Of a DNA stretch of 64,000 bases, positions 21,170-34,550 are shown piece after piece (position 1 is the stretch's first letter; each line of letters opens with the position of its first letter). This stretch comes from Ziziphus jujuba. Taxonomy: Eukaryota > Streptophyta > Magnoliopsida > Rosales > Rhamnaceae. A program made the translations under genes and the position numbers. Below the pieces are notes generated by a model. The model was given only the letters and a program-made list of their open reading frames with translations, was not told where the DNA came from and searched no databases. The stretch is from the NCBI RefSeq assembly GCF_031755915.1, contig NC_083380.1, positions 32,460,501 through 32,524,500 of the forward strand. Direction: 5' to 3'.

Positions 21170-24100
21170 TTTTATATTTTTTTCTCATAAAAATATATCG
21201 TTTTCCTTGTTTTTTTTTTTTAATTTAGTTTAAGTTTTTTTTTTCAAAAAAATAAAAATAAAAATCATATAATAATGCTCAACTTTAACCCAAATGTCAA
21301 TTTAATCCCTAAATGAGAGTGTGTGACAACTTTAATTGTATAAAAAATAAATAAATAAATTTTTTAAAAAAATTTATTATTATTATTATTTATTTTTTTT
21401 TGGGTAAGTCTATCAAATTCCTAAAGCACTATGTTGAAGGAAGCAAACGGTAATGGGAGGGAGATATTTGTCACTGGATTGGCCAAATTGGGCTTATTTA
21501 TCATATTCTTTAGAATCTTTGCAATGATGGTGACCAAATTCTCAAGGTAACCCATGTTATGGCAGAATTTGTACAAGCATCATAAATGATGTTTAATTCA
21601 AATTGTCCTATTTTAAATGGAAAAAAAATTATGTTCATTTCACAAGCAATATATATAAAGAATGATTCTCTAAGCTTCATGAGAAAAAAATCCCTCTTAG
21701 AGGAGCAATCTAATGAATAAACGAATCCATAAACTTTTTTTTTTTTATATTGAAGGTGGAAAAATTCAAATTTAAATTATTGTCTCAAAAAAAATGTAAA
21801 ATTTACCATCCGAATTCTTTGGAGGACAAACAAATGAATAAACTTTAATTGGTTTTATTTTCATATATGGGCCCATTATGTGACCAAATCTATGTCATAT
21901 TTATTTATTTGGACTATGGAGTTTCAAATCTATTGAGAAAAATGGTCCCCCCCAAAAAAAAAAAATTAAAAAGAAAATGAATCCACTAAGAAAAGGAAAT
22001 AGAAAGAGAAAAATTAAATTAAATTCCTTACATATTGTTTCATGGAAGCATAAAACTACTGAAATTGTAAATAACATTTTTCTTATTTATATATTAGATA
22101 AATTTTTTTTTCTTCATAGTTTCCTTCTAACTAAATTATAAAAACTAAAATGATATCTTATCTCATTTTTTAGTTACGGTTAGGGAAGCTCAAGTTTAAT
22201 TTCTCAAACAATTATTGTTAAATGCGTCTAAAGGACTTTTTTTTCTTTTTTTAATGAAAGTGAGTAGAGGACAATAGATAAATTCAATCACTCCACCAAA
22301 TAATAATAATAATAATAATTTAATTTCCCCAATTATAAAGTCATATCTGTATGTTAAAAATAGCTTGAAAGTAAAGTATAAAAAAACTGGAAAATTACAA
22401 TTGTACAAGTTTAACTTAGGCGACATATTAAAACAGCAAACTGCAAAAAGTGGTCCATTCTAATGAATGCAATCAAGAAATCCGAAATTCAAACAGTGTT
22501 TTTTTTTTTGGCCTTTTCAATAAATTCAAATGGGTTTCTTTGAAGACCGAATGTGTGTATATAATATATATATATATATTATAGCTTTTTTTTTTTATTT
22601 TTTCCAACAATGTTATAATTTAAAGTGCATAATTTTTACAGAATAATTTAATTATTTGTGCTTGCATATCAATAATAAAAATAATAATAATAATAACAAT
22701 AAGGCTTGAAAAAGCAAACCAATAAACCCAATATAAACAATAGGCTTATGAGGTAGCTTCATTAATAATTAGCCAGTAATGACCTAAAAAAAAAAAAGTC
22801 ACAGATTTGTCTACGCGACAAAAAATTATAGAAAAAATAAGAAGAGGAAAATTTTGGGACTTCTAATAATTTAATGTTAATTCTTTATATATAGTTTTAA
22901 ATTTCTTGTTAAATTCAAAACAATGGTATCTATAAAAATTTATTTAATGACGTATGCATGACAGGACTTCTAGTGTCCTTTTAATTAGATGTCTACATTC
23001 TCTTTTTTTTCCAAATAAAAAAAAAAAAAGAGCAAAAAGGAAAATGACTAAGAAAAGAAAACCTTTAAAAAAAAAAAAAGAATTTTTTTAATAAAAAAAG
23101 AAACTAAAATCTTAAATATAATCGCAGCCTAGCTAATAATGAGAACATACATGGTAAATCCATATCATTCTAGGTACCAATAAATGTATAGCATAGGGCA
23201 TACACGTTTGTAACAATGATATTATGAACCGCATGTTATCCGTTACAACTATTAAATTTATGCTTTTATTCGACCCCAAAAAAAAAAAAAAAAAAATTTA
23301 CATTCATGCTTTTACCAAACACGAAAAATATTTTTTAGCAATTTCTCTTTAACAATAACATTCAGACTCAATCTATAATGCATCCAATTTTGAAGTCATT
23401 ATCCGTCCAATTTTGTTGTGGTGAAAAACACTTTCCCTATTTCCTCTAATATATATATACATATATTGTTACATTTCATCTAAATATTAGGAAAATAATA
23501 TATTCTATATATGAAAGGAACAGCAATATTGGACACAGTTAATATTCTCTATCACAAAAATGGATTAGAAAGCCAAAAAGTCAAAAATTACCAAAAGAAA
23601 GGTATCTGAAGCCAAAGACCAATCCACCATTGAAAGAAATGAACAAGTCTGTAAATTTATTTAATAACTGGATCAGTTTCAGTCATATCAAAGTCGCAAA
23701 AAGAAAATTTTTTGCATTTTCCCAAGAACATTGTAAAGAGCATATACAGATAAATTGAATATATATATATATATATATTATTATATTTCTTTTTAAGGTC
23801 ATTTATTCTCAAGCCTGAGAAAGAAGTATGGAGCCCACAATTTGATGTCAAAAAAGCCAACACAGTAAACCCAACTGTCATTATCTTTGGCCCCTAATTT
23901 CATTATCTTCCTCTACTACTGCTCACCAACCTTTTATCATAATACCATAAAACTTAAAAAAAAAAAAAAAAAAAAAATACAACTGAAATAGAAAGAGAAA
24001 GTGAAAGTAAAAATAGAGAGGAAGTACTTGTTACAAGTTACAACATCAGTTAAAAATAACAAAGAAACTTTAAAGTTGGATAACAATGAAGTCCTTGAAA

Positions 24101-24689
24101 CAGGAAGTCAATGCCCGAACCATACATATACATCTTTCTTGCTTGTGTGTCGTTTAGTGCTAATAAAGAAAGAGAGAGAGAGAGAGATAGAAAAAAAAAA
24201 AAAACCAAGCAGCAGGAAAGAGAAGACTAGTAGTGGTGCGTTCTTGACTCCCTCATGTTTAAGTCTATTCTTCCATGGTAAATTGATTGCCAATCAAGAA
24301 AAACAAAAAGGGTCAAAAAAAAAAAAAAAAAAAAAACAGAAGAAAAGAAAAATTAATTTTTTTGTGGTTGGTGTAAAATGTAATGAACCTTGGCAGCAAA
24401 ACAAAAAAAAAAAACAGCAACTCAGCACCAGAAGCAGTAGTAGAGAGAGGGCATGCAGTAAATAAAAACAGCTTCAGCTTCTTGATGAGGGTGCATTCAA
24501 AATCCCAACTAACTCCAAATTACTTCTTTCTCCCAACATTGAATAACCACCAGCACAAAACCACTACTCTCTCTTCTGAAACTTTTCTGATCACTATATT
24601 TAAGGATGGTAGAGAGACAGTTGTTTGTCGTAGCAGCAGACAGAAGAAACAAAAGAAATTAAAAAAACAAAAAAAGCCAGAGATTATCA
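21170..24689. other. Intergenic spacer between FAM32A-like and HD-Zip IV genes
   Basis: AT-rich, with poly-A/T tracts, (ATA) runs (22300-22318, 22675-22698) and AT runs (22560-22580, 23758-23780). The Lys-rich frame at 24001-24465 is a translation of GA and poly-A tracts. The part next to 24690 should contain the 3'-UTR of the HD-Zip IV gene. No other gene seen. Confidence 0.5.
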
Positions 24690-25410
24690 TCAGGAACTAG
24701 GACAATTCAAAGCTGCCTTAATTTGCTGGATGGTAGTTCCGATAAGGTTATTAACCGTTGTCACCGATTCCATATTCATTTTAGCATTTGGCAAACTGCT
24801 TATAAGGATTTGAAATGCAACAGTAATTAGTGACCCACTTGACCTCCCCAACAAGTTACCGTGTGTGTTTGAGCTCGTCGATGCACCATCTCCTCCTCCT
24901 TGGTCTGGTCGTCCATCCGGAGTAATTGTGAATCCCGATGGTAGAAGAGGAATGTAAGATGGATCCTCACCGCTCATCGCTATGTTAATTGCCGGTAGAT
25001 CAACCGGACAGTAGACTACTAGTGATCCTGATGAGTCTATGCAGCTCTCTTGGAGTATCAACATGTTGTTCTGGCTAGTGTTAAAAGCCTATGATATTAC
25101 AGGGAATGTTTTATAGCCCATAAGTTATTTGCAATAACAGAGAAAAAAATAAAAACAAATAAATAAATAAAAATTGAATTCGAGCAATCTCACTCGAAGG
25201 ACCGAAATGCAGTTCCCTGGATGTGAACCATTTGCTATGTGAGCGACCTCTTGCACTGCATTGCCATTAGAAAGAACATCCCACTAGACCAAAATAAAAA
25301 TAAAAAAATTAATGTTATAGTTTCAGCTAATTAATTCGATTAGTACAAAGGATAATAAATTTTCATAGCAAACAGAAATTTTAATAGTTTCAGCTAATTA
25401 ACTCGATTAG

Positions 25411-25441
<31 letters not shown>

Positions 25442-28019
25442 ATATAAGTACCTGGGATCGAGTTCTTTCATCCTTGAAGAAATTGAAGACATCTTGTGGA
25501 GGGATTGGAAGCCAAATGGTAGTAGCTGCACTAAGAATCATACCATTGGGTTGGCCTGGATCAGTGCACTTATGGACAGTGACTTTGACTCCAGCATCAT
25601 TCATACCGGAAAGTGTGGTCCATTGATGGCCATTTGATGGATTAATGCTTGCACAGAAATTGTTGACCATCCTTTGCGCAAGTTTCATCATGCTTCTCTT
25701 GCCATCAGCTGAAGGAATTACTGAATGTGGAACAACTCGTTACATAAAGATAAAATTAGAATTTTAAACTTTCTGAAGTATGATTTCGAAGTTTTACCTC
25801 CTCCAAGATCCCGAGAAGTGCCTGAATTCATTAGACATGCAAATCTATCACACATCCTTTGAAGAGTTGCAAGCCATCTTTCAGCTCCAAATGCTAACCC
25901 ACTGTAAACAAGTTCTCTATAAAGCCGATGAATTGGAGTTTTGTCTTCAATTTCTATATGCTCTAACCATGAAACCTATACTTGAACAAAAAAGGAATGA
26001 GTATGTATGTTTTACAGTGGGAAATGCATAATATGGGACTAAAAGACAATGACAGTCACAAATGTTATTTGAATAACTTACTTTGGAATACCCGCTAGGC
26101 ATGTCCTGGATCAAGCATCCAGAAGGAAGCCTGTGAGATCGATATTGAGAAGAAAAATGGTTGTCTCGTGGAAAATCATAAGACACATCAACAATTGCCC
26201 ACAAGCTTTGCTCGATTTGCTGACAATAACGAAGGAAGAAAAATTCCCGAGTTGGTACCAAAGGTGAAAGCACCTGCAGATCTTCGTACATCTACAACAA
26301 AAAGCTTCAACTGATAAGTTCTTAAAAAAATAATAATAATAATTGTAATTGTAAGAGAAAGTGAAAGCAGAAGAAAGCCGAGCTACTATTTGCTACTTAC
26401 CAGCTGCAAAGAGCCACTGTGACTGCCCATCATTCCAGATGATATCACTTCAATTGTTCTTGCCTTTGAGATAATTGTGGGAAATAGCTCCACCCACTTG
26501 TTCTGCAAACTCAAAAGCAGTTAATCAATCACTTGGACATACAAAGAGAAATATTATGAGGATTCAACATGTTATAGTTTTTTAGATAACCCAAGGGAAG
26601 AAGAAATCAAATTACCACATCCATAAACATGTCAACTAATGCTAAGCTATTCATGAAAACCACACCAGAATATCTGGACGCTTCAATCCGGAAGTTAGGA
26701 TTTTTCAAGTGACTATTAGGTCTCGGAAAAAGCCTTTCATAACTGTCGAGATTAAGAACATCCCTCCCATCCACGCTCGACTTCATCCACAAAGGTTCAT
26801 TGGTCTGCAAAAGCCTAAGCAACTCTTCCGTGGCATTTGCAGCAATGTCTGTCATAAGGGACTTATCCATTTCCGTAATAACCATTGGCGGGAAAGGCAA
26901 ATTGGCCGTGGTGGATGAACTAGCATGAAGATCGAGATCAAGGGATGGCCCTCCTAATCCATGGCCACCAAAACTTCCCATTGATAAGTCCAATGATGAA
27001 ATATGAACAGGCTGAACTGGTGGGAGTTGGGAAATTGGCCTCCCTATGTACTTTGCAGCAATGCTAGATACTCTGTCGAGCTGCAGAAAAATCACAGAAA
27101 AACTTAAAACAAAAAGCACACGAAAGAGAGAATGAAGAGAAAACTAGCAAGTTTCTAAGGCAATTGAATGGCAAAAACTAACCTCTTCTTTCAATTGGGC
27201 ATTTTCCATTCTCAATTTCTGTTCATCAAAATACGAATCTTCATTGATTGGTGGACCTCCACAAGAGGGGCAGATCACATTTTTGAGTGCCTCTCTAATT
27301 GCTATGTTCTCGCATCGGATCTTGTCATTCTCCGCACGAAGAGTACAGTTATTAGCTCTTTCATGTTGAGCCTGTGTTGATTTTAAGCAAGAAAAACGTC
27401 ATTATTGCCATGAATGAAGCACAAGAACACAAAATAAATAAATAAAAAAGGAAAAAAACAAGTGCTCTATGAACTGAGAACTATGAGTTGGAACCTTCAT
27501 CTGGGTCCTCCTGTTTTGGAACCAAAATTTGATCTGCCTAGGAGCCAAAGACAATTCTCTGCTTAATTGCATCCTTTGTTTCTCATCTGGGTGAGGACAC
27601 TCCTTGAACATTCTTCAGTAGTCCCAAACAAAATAACAAATTGACAACAAAAAAAGTTTTAAAAAAAATTAATAATAAACCCCATCATTCCTAAACAGTG
27701 GTCTAAAAAGCAAAACAATCATTTGAAAAAAAAAAAAATTAAAAATCAAAATGGAATTTTAGAAAGCCAATCACAGAACCAACAAAACCCCATTTTGTGA
27801 TTTTTAGAAGCAAACGAAACAAAACCAAAAAAAGAAAAAGGGAAAGAACAGAATAAGTAAGATAATAATGCAAGAAAAAAAAAAAATTTCTTACGCTTCA
27901 AGCTTCTGAATCTGGTGAGCAGTGTGGCGATGGTAGCGTTTCTTCCTCCCTTGTGGGTCAGAGGAATCATGGTCTCCTCCAGACCCACTACCACCTCCTC
28001 CTCCACTGCCAAACTCCAT
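24690..28019 (-). CDS. HD-Zip IV transcription factor, HDG11-type (ten exons, 714 aa)
   Basis: Class IV homeodomain-leucine zipper factor of epidermal (L1) cells; the HDG11 group acts in trichome and epidermal differentiation and, in Arabidopsis, drought tolerance. Exons: 28019-27895, 27612-27495, 27371-27183, 27080-26616, 26502-26401, 26291-26082, 25975-25798, 25720-25452, 25283-25194, 25088-24690. All have GT-AG introns and joined length is 2145 nt in one frame. Protein order: Gly-rich N-terminus, homeodomain from about residue 25 (RKKRYHRHT ... [13 protein letters not shown]), zipper-loop-zipper with the CPSCGG motif, START domain ([48 protein letters not shown]) and the C-terminal HD-SAD region ending ALNCPSS. 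No lesion is seen, so it should be functional. HDG11 versus HDG12 identity would need a tree. Confidence 0.95.
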
Positions 28020-28527
28020 TGTTTTTTCTTCTTCTTCTTCACCACCACTTGCTCCAGTTCTTCTTCTTCACGTAGCAAACAAAACCAGTAGTAGTTGTTG
28101 TGAACAATCAGCTACTCCCATTGACAAAAGAAAGCATTTACAATAAAAAAAAATGAGAAACACAGAGAAGACAGCTAGACAACAAGGAAGAGATTTTGAC
28201 TTGTGGGTATGGAAAAACGGATTATTGGGTCCCTAACCAAACAAAAATGGCGGATATTTGAGTGATAAGAAGCACCATTCATGGAATGGAAGCAAAAAAA
28301 ATATAAAAAAAGGAGTGCAAACCCATTTTAAGTTTTTAACCCACAAAGAAAAAATAAAAATTCATTTTTTTATTATTTTTTGAATAGTGGAAACGGCTGA
28401 GGAAAATATCAAAGATATCGGCATGATTTTGGAGAGTGAGTTAAGGCACTTTTTGGATGAAATCTTGGAGAGAGAGAGAGGCGTAATTTACTATAGCCCA
28501 AAAACAAACACGAAAATATAGAAATTT

Positions 28528-28528
<1 letters not shown>

Positions 28529-28554
<26 letters not shown>
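28529..28554 (-). repeat. GA/CT microsatellite upstream of the HD-Zip IV gene
   Basis: (GA)n on the plus strand, CT in the sense of the gene, 510 bases before its ATG. Further CT-rich runs follow at 28848-28895. They probably lie in the leader or core promoter. Confidence 0.7.
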
Positions 28555-28561
<7 letters not shown>

Positions 28562-29185
28562 GAGAAAGAGGACTTAGCCAGTGCCAACCTCCTCTTCCAC
28601 CTCCCCACCCCCTACAACAACACAAACCCACTATGCCACTCTCACTCTGTTTTCTTTTTCTTCTTTTTTGTTTGTAAGTGTATGTAATCAAAATCGTAAC
28701 TGATATATGGGTTTTAAAAGTATTAAGCTTTCTCTCTCTAGATGAACATGGAATAGAAAAAAATTTTAAAAAAATAAATAAATAGAAGAGAAAGAGATAG
28801 ACAGGAAAAGGGTCCTTAATTAAATTCTCATTCACCACATTCGATGGCTCTTTCTCTCTCTCCCTCTCTCTTACTCTCAAGTCTTTCTCTCTCTAGAGTA
28901 CTAATATAGAATGGTACACTCACGGCCAGGTGTGCAACCATAGAGCTTTTATTACATGCCGGTGCCGGTGACCGGTTTCGTAATTTTCCGGCCACCCCGT
29001 ATAATGACAAATATATCCTTTTTGCTTGACTTTTTGCCTCCATTTCTCTTTCTTCCTTTCCCACCAGGCCACCACCTTTTTCTTTTTTTCTTTTTTTCTT
29101 TTTTTTTTTAAATTTTTTAAAAACTGTTTTTGATTTTTTGTTTTTATTTTATTTTATTTCTATTCTTGGTTAGAAGATGTTTCCT

Positions 29186-29193
29186 TACATTTA
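29186..29193 (-). promoter_or_regulatory. L1-box candidate (TAAATGTA)
   Basis: TAAATGTA on the minus strand, about 1.17 kb upstream of the HD-Zip IV ATG, matches the TAAATGYA L1 box bound by this same family. Epidermal HD-Zip IV genes such as PDF2 and ATML1 carry L1 boxes in their own promoters. An 8-mer can occur by chance in AT-rich DNA. Confidence 0.35.
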
Positions 29194-29199
29194 CAAAGT

Positions 29200-32100
29200 G
29201 AAGCCCAAAAGTCAAAACATAGTACACTGTGTTTTTTAAGAGTAGGAATCCTGTGAAACCCAACCCTTCGTAGTGTTTTTACACCGACCCCACCATTTCT
29301 TTTGTTTTCTAATTTGGTAATTAAAAAAAAAAAAAAAAAACAATTTCATACGTTTCTTTTTATATAGATGGTAAGAAAATTTTCAAACAATTACAAATCC
29401 CTCTTCTAAATTTAATGGAAATATGGATCTTTTCTTTATCGTTTTAAAAATTACCATATATATATATATATATATATTCAAATGGAATTGTATATTGAAT
29501 GTGATGTTATTAGGTGTGTTTTTGGTACCAGATTTAATTAACTTTTTTACTTTTTGGGTTTTGAAAATTAAATAATTTTATAGTATTTATCAAATTAAGA
29601 TGCAAGTTTTCCTTTTTTTTTTTTTTTTTCAATACATATATGCACAAGTCCCACTTGCACATGAAGAACAAAACCTTTTATATAGAAATCTTTAGGGAAA
29701 AAAAAAACCATATACATATCACATTTAGAGAAAAATATGCACCATATATGAAGAAAATTTGCATAAATTTTGACTGAATTTGATTAAAATAAGCTTGGAT
29801 CCAAGATTTTCTCATTTTTTACACCACTTTTTTTTTTTGTTTATTTCAAATAAAAAAAAAAAGAATAGTGACATTTATATGTCGCTTGATTTATTCAATA
29901 CAATCAAGAATTAAAGTCTCAATTTGTATATACCAACATGCACGTTTTAAAAATAAAAGTCATGGATGATGCTTGAGAATCTTTAAGACATAATTGGTCA
30001 AAATTCACAAAAATTAAGCCTCTCGAGTAAAAATAGGGATAAGACGAACGGCTTTTTGTTCTTTCACGGAAACTCATACTTTTTAATTGGATAAAAATTT
30101 TCGAATCCTCTAGTACTCTATAATTTTATTAACAAATAATAATAATAATAATAAAAAAAATCCCTCCACAAACAATGTAATATTGTAATGGAACATTTTC
30201 TACCTATTATTGTCACATATATTATCCTTTTGGTCATATTTCTAACTAAATTTATAACTCATAAATTGCAGAAGCCAAAGATATACAGTCAAGGACGCTC
30301 TTATTGAAGAATAGGAATTTGACGATGACATGCTTTGAATACATGTATATAGACCATATGCAGTTAATTTAACAAAACAAAATTGCATTCAAAAACAATA
30401 TTATTTAATAAATTTTACCTTCCAAGTCCAGTATTGAAGTCTAAGGTTGACTTAATTTCAAAGCTTTATTCAATGAGAATTTCCAATGAAAAATAGAACT
30501 TGTTCCAATGAGTTTGGATTGTTCATAATAAAATTAGCCCTTGAACCAGTAAATAACCTTTATTATTCCATAAAGCTTTCAAATGAACATATACATTTAT
30601 ATATATATATATATATATAGTCATCCAAAAATGAAAATATACTAAATAAATATCAAACAACAAACATAAAGCTTACTCTGGGAGTTTGTTCTTTGTTTGA
30701 ATAACACTGTTTTAATTTGAACCCCAAAAAACAAAAAAAAAAACAAAAAAAAGGATCACTAACTGTTTAAATTTTTATTTTTTGGACATTTATTTAATTT
30801 GAAAGGAGATATCTCCTTACATTCACACATTATCAAAATCATGTACACTATGTGGTTAGGTGAAAAATAAATAAAAATATCTACCCAGAAAAAGAAAAAA
30901 AAAATTAAAATGGGCTCAGCAAATATCTAACAAATAAATACTTTAACTTGGTTGTAATTTATTAGTTCTATATTTTTATTTTAGTTTAAATGCTTTCATT
31001 TGATTAATTATTAAGTGTATAGTAATAAACAAAATAATAGTACTCCCTTCAGAAAGCTGGCAATAAAAACAGATGATAATCTTTTAAATTCTAGATTGAA
31101 AACTTAGACAAATTAATAATAATGTTAGTATATATCAAAGATATTATATTTGTTTTTATTTTAAAATTAAAAAATAATATTGATAGTAAGAGATATTGAG
31201 AGAAAATACCTTGTTCAGCGGCAATATATATGTAATTATCCAGAGACTCCTTCGAGGTTGGAAAGTTATAACAATGGAACAGATTGAAAATACATATCGT
31301 TGGGCTGTAAATTATAATTGTTAAATGGTCAAATGATCATATATATATAATCGAACAATAATGACGATTAAAATGATCAATTAATGAAAATGTCGAGGAA
31401 TAAAAGAGCGTGTCTCCTATGTTCTAACAAAGAATTGACATTTATTTTTATTTTTTATTTTCTTTTGGAAGTACAAAATATATATATTGAAATTCAGTTT
31501 AAAATTTTATCATTTTTTTTTAGTCTAAATGATAAAATCAAAATCAAGATGTAAAATCTGATTTTTAAAAAATAAGATCAAATACATACATATATATAAA
31601 TATATATATTGATCTGATGAATATATATTTATTTACAAGCTTTTAGATAATTTGAGACTTCTATCTAATTTAAAAAAAAAAATAGTCTCACTTTAATATA
31701 TATATATATATATATATAGAGACATATAGGAGTGGTAGAGTGCATCAATTTTGGATCGGTGATTTACCTAAAAAGAAAATCAAAAGTAGGTTGTTTTTAA
31801 TTGACCAGAGGACGCTAACCAAGAAAAAGTTATATTTTTGACAGAAGTAACCTAAAAGTCAAAACTTTAGCTACAAGGTTAATTGACCAATTTAATCCAT
31901 TTTTTCTTTTTATCTTAAATTTAATCCAAATTTATTTCGTCTTCATTTTTTTTGTTATCTAAATCCAAATTTACTTAGATTGGATTTGACACAATTTTTC
32001 AAAATCTAATTGGATTGAAATGACCGTGATTGAGACTTTTATCATTTTGAATCTCTAACACGTACGAACAAAAATCCGGTGCATATTTGTCGTACATATA

Positions 32101-33185
32101 TGTACCTTTTTTTCCTGAGAAAAAAAAAGTACCTTTTTTTTTTTTTTTTTTATATATACATTTCCATTTTTTTTTTTATAGATTAGGAATTATTTATAAT
32201 TTCTTAAGTTACCACTTAATTATATTTTAAAATTTTGTTTGTAAAATGCTTACTTTATGTATAGTTCGTTTAAAATTTAAAATCAAATAAAAAACTCAAA
32301 AATCGATTTAATTCCCTTACCTTTTTTTTTGGGGAGCAAAAATTAATTCCCTTACTTTAACTTTTTTTTTTTTTTTTTTCCAACAAAAAAACACTTGAAC
32401 TTTTTTTTTTTTTTTTCCTTGGACGAACCCTTACATGCGACTTTAAAATTAAACTTTAAAGTTAAACTATCTAAATTAGGTTTATGGGAATTTTATAATT
32501 TCCGATTAAATTCCTGTAATTAGTTTTTGAGCCAGTGACTTGCATGTTCATCAATTTGTCATTTTGTCAATAATCACTAGAGTTTGTCCGTTTTAGCTGT
32601 ACTATTTTTACATTTTTTTAAAATGATGTACTATTTACTTTGGTAAAAAATGATGTACTATTTATACTTAAATTAAATAATATTTTATTCAAGGTATCAG
32701 CAATATTATAATATTATAACCATCATGCGATAAAATAATGTATTATTTTTTTATTGGTTAACATATATATATATATATATATATAAAATTTAAATTCATA
32801 TGAGTAAATTTTTTTAAAAATAAATATAACTAAATCTACAAATCAATAATGCTAAAAACACCATAAAATTTAGAAAATGATTTATTGAATGATGTAACAA
32901 ATATGATGTGTGATTTTTTAGGGATATATATATATATATATATATGGTAATTATATACCTTTTTTTTAAAAGTAATTATGTACATGTTCTTAGCAAAAAG
33001 AAAAAAAAAAGTTTTGTTGTTGTCCTCCTAACTGGCCATTTTTTATGAATTCCTTTTTTTTTTTTCGTATTTAATTCAAATTTTCTTTATCAAAAAATTA
33101 AAATAAATAACGGGATACCAACTATTTTTAATAGGTACAGATGCGAGTGCTAGAGCTAAATTCCCACAATGTATATCCTTGATTG
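29200..33185. other. Gene desert, part 1
   Basis: No coding frame of interest. Holds numerous (AT)n runs (29455-29478, 30598-30620, 31697-31720, 32762-32785, 32923-32945) and poly-T tracts (29612-29630, 32131-32150, 32360-32380). Confidence 0.5.
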
Positions 33186-34550
33186 TAAAGTTTAAGGTTA
33201 ATTGTTTATTAATATACTAAAATTTTAGATTTATATGAAATTTTAAAGTTTAAAATTGTTTCAATTGAATTGTGAAATTTTAAATTTATTATAAATCAGT
33301 TTAATTTACTAACAGTATATATTACCATTAGATAATATTAGTATGTTGATGTTATACTAATATCATAATTTGTTTTTTAGTGAAAAGAATAAAAAATAAT
33401 TTTTGAAAAAATAATTTTTATTTAGAAAATTATATTCAATCTTAATTTATTTAAATTAAAATTTCAAAGAAATTAAATATTATTGGACCTAAAATTAGAT
33501 CAAAAATAAAAATTTAAAATAAAAATGTAATTTTAATGTAATAAAAATATTTTTATTAAACCAAAAATTAAATAAAATCATTTTAATAGACCAAAAATTA
33601 ATAATAATTTTGTGTGCCCAAACCATAAAAAATTAAACCAAAATTAGACCAAAAAAATAAAAATAAATTTTAATTTATATATATACATTTTATTTTGATC
33701 TGAGAAAAAAATGACAGTAAATTTACCTAAAATCACTTGCGAATCATTTAGTTCTACAAGGCATGACCATCCATATAAAAACCACTTTTGCTTAAAAAAA
33801 TATGAATCTAAAAATAATAAAAATAAATTATTGAACCAAATAAAAATTGAATAAGTATAATAAATTTATTTTTATTTTTTTATATTAGACCAAAAAAGGC
33901 ATAAAAATTAAAATTTATTTTTTTATTCTTATTTTTAGTCTTTTTTTTTTTTTAAGGGTTTGGCCATAAAAAGTTATTATGAATTTTTAGTCCAAAATTA
34001 TTTTATTTAATTTCTAGTCTAGTAAAAATATTTTTACTAGAGCAAAACTTCCAATTGTAATTTTATATTTATTTTGTCTAATTTCAAGTCTACTTTTTAT
34101 TTTTGTAATTTTGGTTTAATTTTTTCTTTTTGGTTCAAGCGATCTAAGAAAATTATTTAATTAAATTTTTGGTATAATAAAAATATGTTATTAGACTAAA
34201 AATTTAAATTTTATTTTTATTTTTGTTTTTGGGTCTAATATTAGGTCCAAAACTATTTAATTTCTTTGAAAGTTTAATTTAAATAAAATAGAAATAGATA
34301 GAAATTTTCAAATGAAAAATCATAAATATAAAACATAAAATAAAAAATATGATATTTATTTTCTTAAATTTTTTTTTTAACTGAAAAACAAATTGTTATG
34401 TTAGCATAATGTTAATATGTTAATGTCATCTAATAGTAAAATTAGTACCGTTAGTCAATTAGTCTAATTTGCAATAAATTTAAAACTTTAGAATCGAATC
34501 AAATAATTCCAAATTTAAAGATACTAATCAGTAATTAATTTTAAAATTTA
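33186..34550. mobile_element. Foldback element: ~1.37 kb with ~0.5-kb inverted arms
   Basis: The left side (from TAAAGTTTAAGGTTAATT) and the inverse of the right side (TAAATTTTAAAATTAATT) match through landmarks in the same order: TTTTAAATTTATT, TTACTAACAGTA versus TGACTAACGGTA, ATTAGAT, CATAATTTGTTTTT versus CAATTTGTTTTTC, TTTCAAAGAAATTAAAT, GGACCTAA, and ATTAAACCAAAATTA. The arms span roughly 33186-33670 and 34070-34550 around a diverged core. No transposase frame. Target duplication is unclear. It is most likely a long MITE or foldback transposon. Confidence 0.7.

Noticed and set aside
24001..24465. Lys/Arg/Glu-rich 154-residue frame
   Set aside because: It runs through GA repeats and several poly-A tracts in the downstream region of the HD-Zip IV gene; no domain is visible.
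28491..29064. Two overlapping minus-strand frames upstream of the HD-Zip IV gene
   Set aside because: They are translations of the CT/GA-rich leader and promoter; no protein similarity is seen.
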